This document shows, piece after piece, positions 1 to 9,034 of a stretch of DNA of 64,000 nt. The DNA lies in the NCBI GenBank assembly GCA_900469475.1, contig UBXG01000008.1, positions 62,526-126,525 on the forward strand, given 5' to 3'. The translations under genes and the position numbers were made by a program. The DNA is from Hyphomicrobiales bacterium (GTDB taxonomy: Bacteria > Pseudomonadota > Alphaproteobacteria > Rhizobiales > Rhizobiaceae). The notes under the pieces are model-generated. The model ran no database searches. It saw only the letters and a list, made by a program, of their open reading frames with translations, and was not told the DNA's origin. Position 1 is the first letter of the stretch; every line of letters starts with the position of its first letter.

Positions 1-237
1 GCCTATATGGCATTGCCGGCAGGCGTGCTTGCCATACCGGCGCCAGGCTTTGCCATCGCGACATTCTGCGGCGCATTGATCTGGAATACGCCGTTTCTGG
101 TATCGGGTTATTTGTTGCGTCAACAGATATTGGCGCCAGATACAGCAGCGCCTGCCGCTATCGCAGCAATCATCTTGGTCAATCTTCTGGTGCTTGCGCT
201 GCTTCGACTTTGCCGGCCAAGCCGCAGCGCGGCTTAG
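1..237 (+). CDS. C-terminal part of a DedA-like (SNARE-associated) membrane protein
   Basis: The reading frame is open from the left edge to the TAG at 235-237, so the gene begins outside the window. About 78 residues are visible. They contain a segment ALPAGVLAIP followed by a hydrophobic stretch with GALIWN and then SGYLL, which resembles the C-terminal part of DedA family proteins, where an LPAG...GSALWN...GYLLG pattern is usual. A second hydrophobic segment ends the protein, followed by a short basic tail. DedA proteins are inner-membrane proteins linked to lipid flipping and membrane homeostasis. The identification rests on a short stretch, and another small membrane protein is possible. 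Confidence 0.5.
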   Translation, partial: AYMALPAGVLAIPAPGFAIATFCGALIWNTPFLVSGYLLRQQILAPDTAAPAAIAAIILVNLLVLALLRLCRPSRSAA

Positions 238-260
238 CCGGTTATCGCGCTTGCGGTCGG

Positions 261-1292
261 CTATACGGTCAGAACGGCGTATATGACGCCGCCGTTTTCG
301 CCGCGTGTCAGAGAAACATCGGCGATCGGGTGCTTGACCTTGTCGATGATCGACTGGACATCCTCATCCGTTCGCCAGATCAGCGGCCAGTTCATGAAAG
401 TTTCCATGTAACCTTCGACACCGATATCCTTGGCGAAGTTTGCAAGCAGGAACTTGCCGCCGGGCTTCAGCATCTGCAGGCAGCGCTCCGTCAGACGCAC
501 GGCTACGCTTTCGGCCAGATAATCGTAAAGGCCGGCTGCATAGATGAAGTCGAACGTGCCGAGCTTCTGCGCGCGTCCCAAAATGGTGCGAACGGAGCCG
601 TTGATTGCTTCGATGCAGCTGCCATGGAAGGCCGAGGCCACCGTCCCGACGCTGACCGGATCCTGATCAAGTGCGACCCAGCGCTTGAGCCTGCCGCTCT
701 GCAGAGCTTGGGAGAGCTCGGCTTCGCGAAGATGGCCGGCCGCGATTGCCAGGACTTCGGCGCCATCCGTCGCCTCCGCCACCGCATCGACATGGGCTGC
801 CAGGATCTCGCGCCTTTCGCGCACGGCGACGGCGGATGCTGCGCGCCGGGTGAAATCGTAAACTTCTGCGCCCAGCGCCGAAGCTTCCGCCACCTGTGCG
901 GCAACGGCTGGATGTTCATAGATGAAATCCAGCAGATAGGCGTCCCCGCTATAGCCGCGCGGCTTTTCGAAAGACCATCGCGTCAGAGGGTCCTGCAGCA
1001 GGTAGGACGACACGGGGTGCCCCTGCGCCACCGAGGCCAGATGCGCCCAGGTCAGGGGTGTCGTCTTATTTTTCAGCGCCTGCAGACGCTCCGTCAAGGC
1101 TTTCATGGTGCCTGGAACGGGCGCGTTTGCTTCGAACGCCTGTTGCGTGAGGGAGAGAATGAGGGCGAGTTCGGCCTCGCCCTCCTTTATTTGGTCGGTT
1201 GCAATGTTGTTACCGGACGATCTCGTATGTTCCGAGATGGACTGAGTGGTAACGAGGCTGAAGCCATCTAGAGCGGTTTGAAATTGTTTCAA
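261..1292 (-). CDS. Class I SAM-dependent methyltransferase, 3-hydroxypalmitate methyl ester (PhcB) type
   Basis: The 343-residue protein has a central methyltransferase fold. LAIAAGHLREAEL (about residues 180-195) replaces the usual glycine-rich SAM loop, and FDFIYAAGLYDYL and a GGKFLLANF strand follow. This pattern is typical of proteins annotated as extracellular factor 3-hydroxypalmitic acid methyl ester biosynthesis proteins, which in Ralstonia (PhcB) make a quorum signal by methylating a 3-hydroxy fatty acid. The ester-forming activity is inferred from family naming only. The start is uncertain: the frame opens with a TTG at 1290-1292 inside a short AT-rich inverted repeat, and no clear ribosome site or ATG lies nearby. 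The next gene, a c-di-GMP enzyme, is divergent, with about 166 bases between them. Confidence 0.6.
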   Translation of the reverse strand: MKQFQTALDGFSLVTTQSISEHTRSSGNNIATDQIKEGEAELALILSLTQQAFEANAPVPGTMKALTERLQALKNKTTPLTWAHLASVAQGHPVSSYLLQDPLTRWSFEKPRGYSGDAYLLDFIYEHPAVAAQVAEASALGAEVYDFTRRAASAVAVRERREILAAHVDAVAEATDGAEVLAIAAGHLREAELSQALQSGRLKRWVALDQDPVSVGTVASAFHGSCIEAINGSVRTILGRAQKLGTFDFIYAAGLYDYLAESVAVRLTERCLQMLKPGGKFLLANFAKDIGVEGYMETFMNWPLIWRTDEDVQSIIDKVKHPIADVSLTRGENGGVIYAVLTV

Positions 1293-1458
1293 TTTTAAAT
1301 CATTCCGTGAACACTCCGCAAACCATATCTCAGATAAAAATTGAGCGCTATGGTTTTGTTAATGTCGCTGCGTCAACGCTGTCGTTATCAAACGGATCAA
1401 ATTGGCCGCCGTGGTGAAGCGAGCGATTGGTTCATTCGAGCGACGCAAAGGTAACGCG

Positions 1459-3489
1459 GTGGACATGAAGTCTCGGCTAACTCGGGTGATGATGAGCATG
1501 CGTCAATTGTCGGGAGGAAGCGAACTTGGCCGGAGCGCTGCTCTGGGCACGGATCATCCCGATGAGCTGCGTGTGCTCTACAAAGCCTATAGCAATGATG
1601 CGCGGCGCGCCCTGGCTCGCAGCGGTCTGTGGCTTGCCGTGCCCGTCTATGTCCTTTTCCTCATCACGGATCTGGTCTTCATTCCGGATGTCTCGCATGT
1701 GACGATCCCTGCACGGTTTCTGATCGGCGGGTTTTCGCTTCTGGTGCTGGAAATCCAGTTTTCCCGCCTGCGTCGTGCCGGCGAGCTGGAGGCGACCTGT
1801 GCGGCCGCTGTCGTTCTCGGATATGTCGTGTGGCTGCTGCCGGCATTGCAGACGACGAATGCGGAGGCATTCTCTTATTATGCCGCGTTCGGTGCCATCT
1901 TCATGATGGGCGTTAACTTGTTCTTCAGTCTCGAGTTCGGTCTTGCACTTGCCTCGTCGGGGCTGATCTTTGCCTTCTTCCTGCTATCGCTGACGGAATT
2001 TCACTACAGCGCCGCCTATTGCCTGGCTTTTACGACCTTCTATCTCTGCTGCTTCGTGTTCACCTCCTATGTGAACTGGAAATTGAACAAGGAACGTTTC
2101 AACGTCTTCCTCAATGCGCGAGAAGCGGAATTGCAGCAGCAGCAGGCAACGGAGCGCGGCGAGGCGCTTCTGCGGCTTTCCATTACCGATTCCCTGACTG
2201 GAATGGAAAATAGGAGAGCCGCCGATATAAGGCTGAAACAGTTTTGGGATCGTTGGCGCGAAAAGCGCGCTCCTTTTGCCATTCTTCTGGTCGATGTCGA
2301 CTTCTTCAAGAAGTACAATGACTATTATGGCCATCAGGAGGGCGATCACTGTCTCGTCACGGTTGCCAACGCGCTGTCGAATATCGTCGCTCCACTAGGG
2401 GCGACGGTCGGGCGTTATGGCGGCGAGGAATTCATCGTTATTCTCGATCTGGAGAGCAGCTCGGATGCGCTGGCGCTGGCGGAGGCGATCTGCCAGGGGA
2501 TCGAAGCTCTCGATATCGTTCACGCGCAGCGCCTGGACGGTTTCCGGCATGTCACTGTCAGTGTCGGCGCGACCATTACCAGAGATCTCGCTGGTGCAAA
2601 GCTGGAGAATGTGATCAATGAGGCCGACCGCGCGCTCTATTCCGCGAAGGCGAGCGGCCGCAATTGCGCGCGGATCTTCGACCCGAACGAGCTGCCCGGC
2701 GGCGACGCAAGCGAGAACATCGCGGCCATCCTGAAGATCGCCATTCAGCAAAATCTCGTTTCGCTGGTCTATCAACCGATTCAATATCTCAGGACCGGAG
2801 AGATCGGAGCTTATGAGGCTCTGATGCGTCTGCAGCTGCTCGATGGGTCGAATTCTTCGCCGGCTGTCTTTATTCCTGTCGCCGAGCGTACGGGTGCCAT
2901 CATCGAGCTCGGTTACTGGGCAATCAGAAGAGCATGCTGCGATTTGCTCACCCGGGACATTGTCGACACCGTCAGCATCAATGTTTCCCCGATCCAGCTG
3001 CGGGCCCCAGGCTTCGCTGCGCAGGTCGCAGCCATTCTGGCGGAAACGGGCGTCTCCGGCCATAGGGTTGCGTTCGAAATCACCGAGGGCGTCGACATGG
3101 AGATACGCCCGGATGTGCTCGACAGCATCCAGGATCTGAAGAAGCTCGGCATCAAATTCTGGCTGGATGATTTCGGCACAGGCTTTGCCGGGTTGTCATG
3201 GCTTCGCCTGATGGAGTTCGAAACCGTCAAGATCGACAAATCCTTCCTGCATGATGCGGCAAACAACGACGGCGCCAAGATTCTGCTCGAGGATATTATC
3301 GGCCTGGTGCGCAATCGCGGTCACCGCATCCTGGTCGAAGGCGTGGAAGACGAAGAGCAGCTCAATCTTGTCAAATCCTTTGGCATCGACGCCGTTCAGG
3401 GATACCATATCGGCCGACCGGCACCGGCGCTCAAGCATCCGATTGCAATGATGAATGCCGGCCACCGCCGTCTGCAGGCGACTGCCTGA
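1459..3489 (+). CDS. Membrane-anchored bifunctional diguanylate cyclase/phosphodiesterase (GGDEF-EAL)
   Basis: A hydrophobic N-terminal region of about six membrane segments is followed by a short coiled linker, a GGDEF domain and an EAL domain. The active-site signature reads GGEEF (codons at 2419-2433), so cyclase activity is plausible. The EAL domain keeps the EAL triplet (codon at 2815), INVSP, DDFGTGF, KIDKSFL, VEGVED and the QGYHIGRP end, so phosphodiesterase activity is also plausible. The protein probably sets local cyclic-di-GMP in response to a membrane signal. The frame is open from a TTG at 1402. I prefer the GTG at 1459, which has AAAGG seven bases upstream; an ATG at 1465 is also possible. 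It is divergent from the methyltransferase at 261-1292. Confidence 0.85.
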   Translation: MDMKSRLTRVMMSMRQLSGGSELGRSAALGTDHPDELRVLYKAYSNDARRALARSGLWLAVPVYVLFLITDLVFIPDVSHVTIPARFLIGGFSLLVLEIQFSRLRRAGELEATCAAAVVLGYVVWLLPALQTTNAEAFSYYAAFGAIFMMGVNLFFSLEFGLALASSGLIFAFFLLSLTEFHYSAAYCLAFTTFYLCCFVFTSYVNWKLNKERFNVFLNAREAELQQQQATERGEALLRLSITDSLTGMENRRAADIRLKQFWDRWREKRAPFAILLVDVDFFKKYNDYYGHQEGDHCLVTVANALSNIVAPLGATVGRYGGEEFIVILDLESSSDALALAEAICQGIEALDIVHAQRLDGFRHVTVSVGATITRDLAGAKLENVINEADRALYSAKASGRNCARIFDPNELPGGDASENIAAILKIAIQQNLVSLVYQPIQYLRTGEIGAYEALMRLQLLDGSNSSPAVFIPVAERTGAIIELGYWAIRRACCDLLTRDIVDTVSINVSPIQLRAPGFAAQVAAILAETGVSGHRVAFEITEGVDMEIRPDVLDSIQDLKKLGIKFWLDDFGTGFAGLSWLRLMEFETVKIDKSFLHDAANNDGAKILLEDIIGLVRNRGHRILVEGVEDEEQLNLVKSFGIDAVQGYHIGRPAPALKHPIAMMNAGHRRLQATA

Positions 3490-3523
3490 GAAACCGGCTG
3501 TCACCCAGCCGAGGGTAATGAGA

Positions 3524-3910
3524 ATGGCAAGCACCGACCTTTCCGAGATCTATCGAGGGTACATTGCCTGTCTCAACGGGCAGGATTGGCCGAGCCTGCG
3601 CAAATTCGTCCATGAAGACGTATGGTATAATGGCGCCTATGTGGGGTTGTCAGGCTATCGACAAATGCTCGAAGGTGATTTTCGCGCCATCCCCGATCTT
3701 CATTTCGATATCGCTCTGCTCATCTGCGAGCCGCCCCGTGTCGCATGTCGCCTGCAATTTGATTGCAGACCGACGGGGCTGTTGTTCGGCATGGCGGTGA
3801 ACGGTAGAAGGGTCCAATTCGCTGAGAATGTCTTTTATGAGTTTCTGGATGGACGAATTCGGCACGTCTGGTCAATCATCGACAAGGCCGCCATCGCAGC
3901 CCAACTCTGA
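3524..3910 (+). CDS. SnoaL-like / ester cyclase family protein
   Basis: The small protein of 128 residues has the NTF2-like pattern of SnoaL-type proteins: an N-terminal helix with YIACLNGQDWPSLRKFVHEDVWYNG, a GLSGYRQMLEGDFRAIPDLHFDI core and a FAENVFYEFLDGRIRHVWSIIDK end. The family covers polyketide cyclases and many proteins without a known substrate, so no reaction can be assigned. The frame extends further upstream into the preceding gene. The ATG at 3524 has GAGGG at 3511-3515, eight bases away, which supports it over the ATG at 3518. It follows the GGDEF-EAL gene by 34 bases and may be co-transcribed. It is convergent with the MFS gene. Confidence 0.65.
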   Translation: MASTDLSEIYRGYIACLNGQDWPSLRKFVHEDVWYNGAYVGLSGYRQMLEGDFRAIPDLHFDIALLICEPPRVACRLQFDCRPTGLLFGMAVNGRRVQFAENVFYEFLDGRIRHVWSIIDKAAIAAQL

Positions 3911-3931
3911 CAATCACCGCCACTAATGATG

Positions 3932-5131
3932 CTATTCGTGCCCAAGGCGCAGTGCCATGAACCCAGCCGCAAAAGCGGCGAGGCCGCTTGCGATAATCGG
4001 GCCGGAATAGCTGCCGGTATGGTCGAAAATAAAACCGGCTGCCGTCGGCCCGATCAAGGCTGCGATACCGACCGCCGTATAGAGATATCCGATGACGGCG
4101 CCGATGTTGCGCGTCCCGAACAGATCGGCCGCCACAGCGGGATAAAGGCCGACGCAGCCGCCATAGCTCATGCCGAACGTCAGTGCGAACAATGCCAGCT
4201 GGATCATGCCTGATGCCGATGCCCAGAGAGCAAAGGACGCGGCGACGGCAAATGTCAGAGACGCCAATAGCCGGCGCCGGCCGAAGCGATCGCCGAGCCC
4301 GGCCAGGAAAAAGCGCCCGACCACGTTGCCGACGCCAATAAGGCCAACAAGAGTGGTTCCGTCTTGCAGCGAGAGACCCATGTCCTGGGCTGCTGCAACG
4401 ATATGGACATAGGGAATGAAAGTGCAAAACGACGACAGAACAAGCACGGCATAGAAAAGATAGAACCGTCCGTCCCGCCATATGGCAGCATTTGCATGCT
4501 TGTCCGCTCGACTCCGGGATGGATCCGGATTGTCACGCCTTTTGCGGATGAGCATTGCGGCCGGCAATCCGAACACGGCAAATAGACACGCAAGCGCGAT
4601 GAAGCAGCCTCGCCAGCCAATGAAGGGGAGCGCCTGGCCGATCGCAAAGGGCAGCACCAGGGTGCCAAGGCCAATTCCAGCGGTCGCGACGCCGGATGCC
4701 TGGCTGCGTCTGCGGATAAACCAGGATTGTACGGCGCCAAGAGCTGGAACGTAAGAGAGGCCGATCCCCAGGCCAACGCCGAAGCCGTACCAGATATAGA
4801 GCGACACGAGAGATCCGGCGCGGCTGGCGCCGATGTAGCCGAGAATCATGGCAGCAAGCCCCAGAAGAACCAAGCTACGCGGCGACCATCTGTCGGCGAG
4901 CGGCCCGGCAATCGCGCCCAGGGAATAGAAGAGGAATGCGGAGATGGAGAAGACGAGGGCAATCTCGCCGCGAGAGGCACTAAACTCCGCGGCAAGTCCC
5001 GGCAAGGTGGCGGAGAAGGAATAGGCGGCTCCGAAGGTCACGGCCGTCAGCACATGGGTCGCGGCGACGACCTTCCATCCCTCCCGCGTATCGGCTTCTT
5101 CGTGGTCACGCGAAAGGGCAAGGTCGGACAT
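3932..5131 (-). CDS. Major facilitator superfamily transporter
   Basis: The 399-residue protein has about twelve hydrophobic segments. It contains a loop with GPLADRWSPRSL after the second segment and GLGDRFGRRRL in the second half, both typical of the MFS loop 2-3 motif and its repeat. The N-terminal half, with SFSATLPGLAAEFSASRGEIALVFS, resembles the oxalate/formate antiporter and monocarboxylate-type MFS group, so a small organic acid substrate is possible, but this is inference. A perfect inverted repeat lies 19 bases upstream of the start. The gene is on the same strand as the antiporter at 5252-7582 but separated by 120 bases. Confidence 0.8.
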   Translation of the reverse strand: MSDLALSRDHEEADTREGWKVVAATHVLTAVTFGAAYSFSATLPGLAAEFSASRGEIALVFSISAFLFYSLGAIAGPLADRWSPRSLVLLGLAAMILGYIGASRAGSLVSLYIWYGFGVGLGIGLSYVPALGAVQSWFIRRRSQASGVATAGIGLGTLVLPFAIGQALPFIGWRGCFIALACLFAVFGLPAAMLIRKRRDNPDPSRSRADKHANAAIWRDGRFYLFYAVLVLSSFCTFIPYVHIVAAAQDMGLSLQDGTTLVGLIGVGNVVGRFFLAGLGDRFGRRRLLASLTFAVAASFALWASASGMIQLALFALTFGMSYGGCVGLYPAVAADLFGTRNIGAVIGYLYTAVGIAALIGPTAAGFIFDHTGSYSGPIIASGLAAFAAGFMALRLGHE

Positions 5132-5149
5132 CGGTGCGCTCGGTCAAAT

Positions 5150-5168
5150 CATATTGCCGGCCAATATG
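5150..5168. promoter_or_regulatory. Perfect palindrome upstream of the MFS gene, candidate operator
   Basis: Arms CATATTG and CAATATG are exact reverse complements separated by five bases. The site lies 19 bases before the MFS start codon, where a repressor could block transcription or a regulator could overlap the promoter. No regulator gene is adjacent, so the binding protein is unknown. Confidence 0.35.
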
Positions 5169-5251
5169 GACTAGGAGGCAGCATAGGAAAAATGAATAGC
5201 GTTGATGTGTTTTATTGATTCTCCTGATCCATCTCACGGCTGATGGTCGGC

Positions 5252-7582
5252 CTATTCGCGAATTGCCTGCGAGGAGGAGGCCAGATCTGTTTCGATGAAA
5301 ATGCAGGATCTGTCGGCGGTCTGCAGCACCGTGTCGGCGATGCTTCCGTAGGAAAGGCTACCACTGGCTCTTTTGCTTACGCCGAGCACGATCAGATTAT
5401 ATCCGCCGCTGCGCGCATGCCGCAGGATCGAGAGCTCCGGCGAAGGTCCTTGCTGAACGACCTTTTCGATCTGCACGCCATAATAATCTGCAATGGCGCC
5501 GACCTTATTCAAAATATCCCGATGGTCATTGCCTCGGTCGCTGATACGCGGAATAGCGCTGGCGCGGCGCGGCTCGACGATTAATAGCAGCGCGCAATGG
5601 GCGTTTGCCGCCTTTGCGATCGCGAGCCCGAATTCGGCGGCGCGGATGGAGCGCTCGGTGCCACTGACGGGAAGCAGTATCCGCAGATCTCCCGGATGCT
5701 TTGGAAGCGGGCCGCGTGCCGTGATGATCGCCGGAGTTCCCTGGAACGCCGATGTCATGACCTGCAGCGACGGGCCGAAGCGACCATCGTCCCCCAAGGA
5801 GGGTTCGATGCCCGCCAGGAGAAGATCGTGGCCTGTATCGGAGACGTCTTCGAGTACGGTTTCGAGCTTGTCGCTCTTTTCTCGAATTGTCACATGGATG
5901 TCGCCTTCGCCAGCCAGGTTCTGCTCCGGTGGCGCCGACGCAAGCAGATCAGTAGCGTATTGGCGCAGATCTTCGGCGATTGCCTTGGCGTGCGACGCTG
6001 GATGCAAGGCTCCCATAGCACCGGGGGTGTCTGGAGTTTCATCGGCTCCGCGCGCATCCATCACCGTGACGGGCATCTTGCGCGTCACCGCGAAGAAAGC
6101 GGCTATCCAGGTTGCCAGGCGGCTGCTTTGCGAACCGTCGACAGCCAGCAGGATGCGCTCAAAATTTCCGAGGAAGCTCTCGCTTTCGAACTGTTCGCGC
6201 TCCAGACGATTGCGCTCCTCCTCACGCAGTGGCAAGCGGGCAAGCGCCCACCGAAGCGTCGGCGGCATCGCCATGGTGGTGATGACGGCCATGGCGACGA
6301 TGACGGAAAAGAGTTTTTCGTCCAGCACGCCGACCGACAGGCCTATGGTCGCGACGATCACCTCCGTCGATCCGCGTGCATTCATGCCGCAGCCGAGCGC
6401 CAGGGCCTCCGATGCCGAATAGCCGCCGAACCTGGCGGCGGCAAAAGCGCCTCCGAACTTGCCGATACTTGCTATGATCACGACAGCAGCCGTCAGCAGC
6501 AGGATGGAAGGATCGGCAAGTACGGTGAGATCGGTCTGCAGACCGGTCAGTCCAAAAAAGACCGGCATGAACAGAGCCGTCGTCAAAGCCCGAAGCTGCA
6601 CATCGATCTGACGTGTGAGAATAGGCGATTCACCGACCAGAATGCCGGCGACGAAAGCGCCGAGCACGGTATGGACCCCGATGAAATTGGTGATGATCGC
6701 CATCGTGCCCATGATTGCGACGATGGCGCTGAGCACGGGCAGGTCGCTACGGAAATTGTCGTTGGTCCAGCGTATGATTTCGAAGACCGCCCGTCTGCCG
6801 ACGGTGAAGCTGACGGCCATGAAGGCCAATGTGCCGACGACGCTGGTCGCGAGCGTCGTCAGATCGACCGTGCCTTTTTCGGCCAAGCCGAACGTTATGG
6901 CAATGATGACCCATCCGATCGTGTCATCGATGATGGCGGAGGCGACGATGAGTTGGCCGATGTTCCGGCGCATGAAGTCCATCTCGCGAACCACGGAAGC
7001 GACGATCTTCACCGAGGAGATGGAAAGCGCAGTGCCAAGGAAGAGGGAGGTGACCAGCCGCTTTTGAGGATCGGGAAGCAAGGCGTCGGGGATGAGTTCG
7101 CCCAAGGCAAATCCCGCAGCAAACGGGATGACGATACCGGTCAGCGAGACGCCGGCCGCAGATTTGCGCAAGCGTTTTGCAAGACCCAGATCGGTTTCCA
7201 TGCCGGCAAGCAGCAGGAGAAAGAGAATGCCGAGCTGGCCGATCGCGTCGGTCATGCTCTTTTGTGCGCCGTCCGAAGGAAAAAGGCTCGCTTGTGCATG
7301 CGGGAAGATCAGGCCGAAAAGGGAGGGGCCGAGAATGATGCCGGCGATGATCTGGCCCATGATCGATGGCTGGCCGATGCGCACCATCAATTCGCCGAGC
7401 AGCCTGCCCGATACGACAAGCAGAATGATCTGGACCAGAAACAGCCCTTCCGAAGGGTGGCTGGCTTTCTGCCCCTCGGCAGCGAAGGCGGATTGCGCAA
7501 TCGACAGCAACAGGGTGATGGCAATGAGAATGATAAGGGCGCTTGGCGGAAATGCTTTTAAGGCGTTCTGGCGTGACGGCAT
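5252..7582 (-). CDS. CPA2-type cation/proton antiporter with C-terminal universal-stress domains
   Basis: The N-terminal part (about residues 10-440) is a Kef/Nha-like exchanger with an initial hydrophobic segment that may be a signal or first membrane helix. It contains GQPSIMGQIIAGIILGP, a long series of membrane segments, SAIIDDTIGW with the paired aspartates expected in the ion site, and HTVLGAFVAGILVG. The C-terminal 300 residues are soluble and contain two UspA-like repeats, one starting RILLAVDGS and one starting RILLPVSGT and ending in GSIADTVLQ. The usual family is 400-650 residues, so this is a long, fused form. The ATG at 7580-7582 has GGGA upstream; a TTG at 7618 would lengthen it by twelve residues. 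Usp domains may bind nucleotide and gate the exchanger, which is inference. Confidence 0.8.
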   Translation of the reverse strand: MPSRQNALKAFPPSALIILIAITLLLSIAQSAFAAEGQKASHPSEGLFLVQIILLVVSGRLLGELMVRIGQPSIMGQIIAGIILGPSLFGLIFPHAQASLFPSDGAQKSMTDAIGQLGILFLLLLAGMETDLGLAKRLRKSAAGVSLTGIVIPFAAGFALGELIPDALLPDPQKRLVTSLFLGTALSISSVKIVASVVREMDFMRRNIGQLIVASAIIDDTIGWVIIAITFGLAEKGTVDLTTLATSVVGTLAFMAVSFTVGRRAVFEIIRWTNDNFRSDLPVLSAIVAIMGTMAIITNFIGVHTVLGAFVAGILVGESPILTRQIDVQLRALTTALFMPVFFGLTGLQTDLTVLADPSILLLTAAVVIIASIGKFGGAFAAARFGGYSASEALALGCGMNARGSTEVIVATIGLSVGVLDEKLFSVIVAMAVITTMAMPPTLRWALARLPLREEERNRLEREQFESESFLGNFERILLAVDGSQSSRLATWIAAFFAVTRKMPVTVMDARGADETPDTPGAMGALHPASHAKAIAEDLRQYATDLLASAPPEQNLAGEGDIHVTIREKSDKLETVLEDVSDTGHDLLLAGIEPSLGDDGRFGPSLQVMTSAFQGTPAIITARGPLPKHPGDLRILLPVSGTERSIRAAEFGLAIAKAANAHCALLLIVEPRRASAIPRISDRGNDHRDILNKVGAIADYYGVQIEKVVQQGPSPELSILRHARSGGYNLIVLGVSKRASGSLSYGSIADTVLQTADRSCIFIETDLASSSQAIRE

Positions 7583-7687
7583 GGACTGATCCCACTGAGC
7601 AGCAGGAAAACGCGCCAAAGCCTTTGCCGTTCCAGATCATCGCCGATCGCCGCCAGCGCAGGCTAATATCGGGCACTCAGCAGCGGG

Positions 7688-7720
7688 CATGGTCCGCCGC
7701 GCATCGGGCTGCGGACCATG
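7688..7720 (-). terminator. Stem-loop after pcaF
   Basis: CATGGTCCG and CGGACCATG form a perfect nine-base-pair stem with a 15-base loop. It lies just past the pcaF stop codon on the minus strand. It lacks a clear U-run, so it may act as an mRNA-stabilising hairpin or a Rho-assisted terminator of the pcaIJF transcript rather than a classical terminator. Confidence 0.4.
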
Positions 7721-7735
7721 GGCTGGCCGGAATGA

Positions 7736-8941
7736 TCAGACCCGTTCCAGCGCTATGGCAATTCCCTGGCCGACGCCGATGCACATGGTGGAAAGCGAAT
7801 AGCGCCCGCCGGTTTCCTTTAGCTCCAGCGCAGCGGTGCCGGTGATGCGCGCGCCCGACATGCCAAGCGGATGGCCAAGCGCAATGGCGCCGCCATTGCG
7901 GTTGACGCGCGCGTCGTCATCGGCGATGCCGAGTTCGCGCAGCACAGCAAGCCCTTGCGAGGCGAAGGCTTCGTTCAATTCGATGACGTCGAACTGTTCT
8001 TGGCGCATGCCGAGGCGGGCCATCAGCTTGCGCGAAGCCGGTACGGGGCCGATGCCCATGATACGCGGAGGGACACCGGCGGCCGCCCCACCAAGGATGC
8101 GAGCAATCGGCGTAAGGCCATATTTTTTAGCTGCTGCTTCGGAGGCGATGATGAGCGCGGCCGCGCCGTCATTGACGCCAGAGGCGTTGCCGGCCGTCAC
8201 CGTGCCGCCTTCCTTCTTGAAGGGCGTGCCGAGCTTGGCGAGCGCTTCCATCGAGGTTGCGCGCGGATGCTCGTCCTTGCCGACGATCACGGGCTCGCCC
8301 TTGCGCTGCGGGATCGTCACCGGTGCGATTTCCTTGGCGAGGCGGCCGTTTTCCTGGGCAGCGGCAGCCTTTGCCTGCGAGCGAACGGCAAAGGCGTCCT
8401 GATCTTCGCGGCTGACCTTGTAATCTTCCGCGACGTTCTCGCCGGTTTCCGGCATGGAGTCGACGCCATACTGCTTCTTCATGACAGGATTGATGAAGCG
8501 CCAGCCGATGGTGGTGTCGTAGATCTCGACATTGCGCGAAAAGGCGCTTTCGGCCTTGGGAATGACGAAGGGCGCGCGCGACATGCTCTCAACGCCGCCG
8601 GCGATCATGATGTCAGCCTCGCCGGCGCGGATGGCGCGGGCAGCCGCGATGACGGCATCCATGCCCGAGCCGCAAAGCCGGTTGATCGTCGTGCCGGGCA
8701 CCGAAATCGGCAGGCCGGACAGCAGGCTTGCCATGCGCGCGACGTTGCGATTGTCCTCGCCCGCCTGGTTGGCGCATCCATAGATCACGTCGTCGATGGC
8801 TTCCCAATCGACCGAGCCGTTGCGCTCGATCAACGCCTTCAGCGGCACGGCACCGAGATCATCGGCACGAACCGAGGAGAGCGATCCGCCAAAGCGGCCG
8901 ATCGGCGTGCGGATATAGTCACAGATGAAGGCTTCGGTCAT
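7736..8941 (-). CDS. pcaF: 3-oxoadipyl-CoA thiolase
   Basis: PcaF catalyses the last step of the beta-ketoadipate pathway, cleaving 3-oxoadipyl-CoA with CoA into succinyl-CoA and acetyl-CoA. The 401-residue length matches the family. Thiolase signatures are all present: NRLCGSG with the nucleophilic cysteine near residue 90, NEAFASQ, GGAIALGHPLGMSGAR with the catalytic histidine, and CIGVGQG with the second active cysteine near the end. The start has GGAG seven bases upstream. It follows pcaIJ on the same strand after a 93-base gap, and PcaIJ makes its substrate. A general acetyl-CoA acetyltransferase is the alternative, but the neighbours make PcaF far more likely. Confidence 0.95.
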   Translation of the reverse strand: MTEAFICDYIRTPIGRFGGSLSSVRADDLGAVPLKALIERNGSVDWEAIDDVIYGCANQAGEDNRNVARMASLLSGLPISVPGTTINRLCGSGMDAVIAAARAIRAGEADIMIAGGVESMSRAPFVIPKAESAFSRNVEIYDTTIGWRFINPVMKKQYGVDSMPETGENVAEDYKVSREDQDAFAVRSQAKAAAAQENGRLAKEIAPVTIPQRKGEPVIVGKDEHPRATSMEALAKLGTPFKKEGGTVTAGNASGVNDGAAALIIASEAAAKKYGLTPIARILGGAAAGVPPRIMGIGPVPASRKLMARLGMRQEQFDVIELNEAFASQGLAVLRELGIADDDARVNRNGGAIALGHPLGMSGARITGTAALELKETGGRYSLSTMCIGVGQGIAIALERV

Positions 8942-9034
8942 GATCTTCTCCCAACGGCATGTTGCGCAAAAACGGCCTGCGAAATATTATAAGCTTAAAG
9001 CATCGCGCGCGAGTCTGAAAGATGGCAACCGGCT

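Noticed and set aside
210..1271. Open frame of 353 codons on the plus strand
   Set aside because: It is antisense to the methyltransferase gene, and its sequence has no fold-like pattern.
5597..7561. Open frame of 654 codons on the plus strand
   Set aside because: It is antisense to the cation antiporter, rich in charged low-complexity sequence, and shows no family feature.
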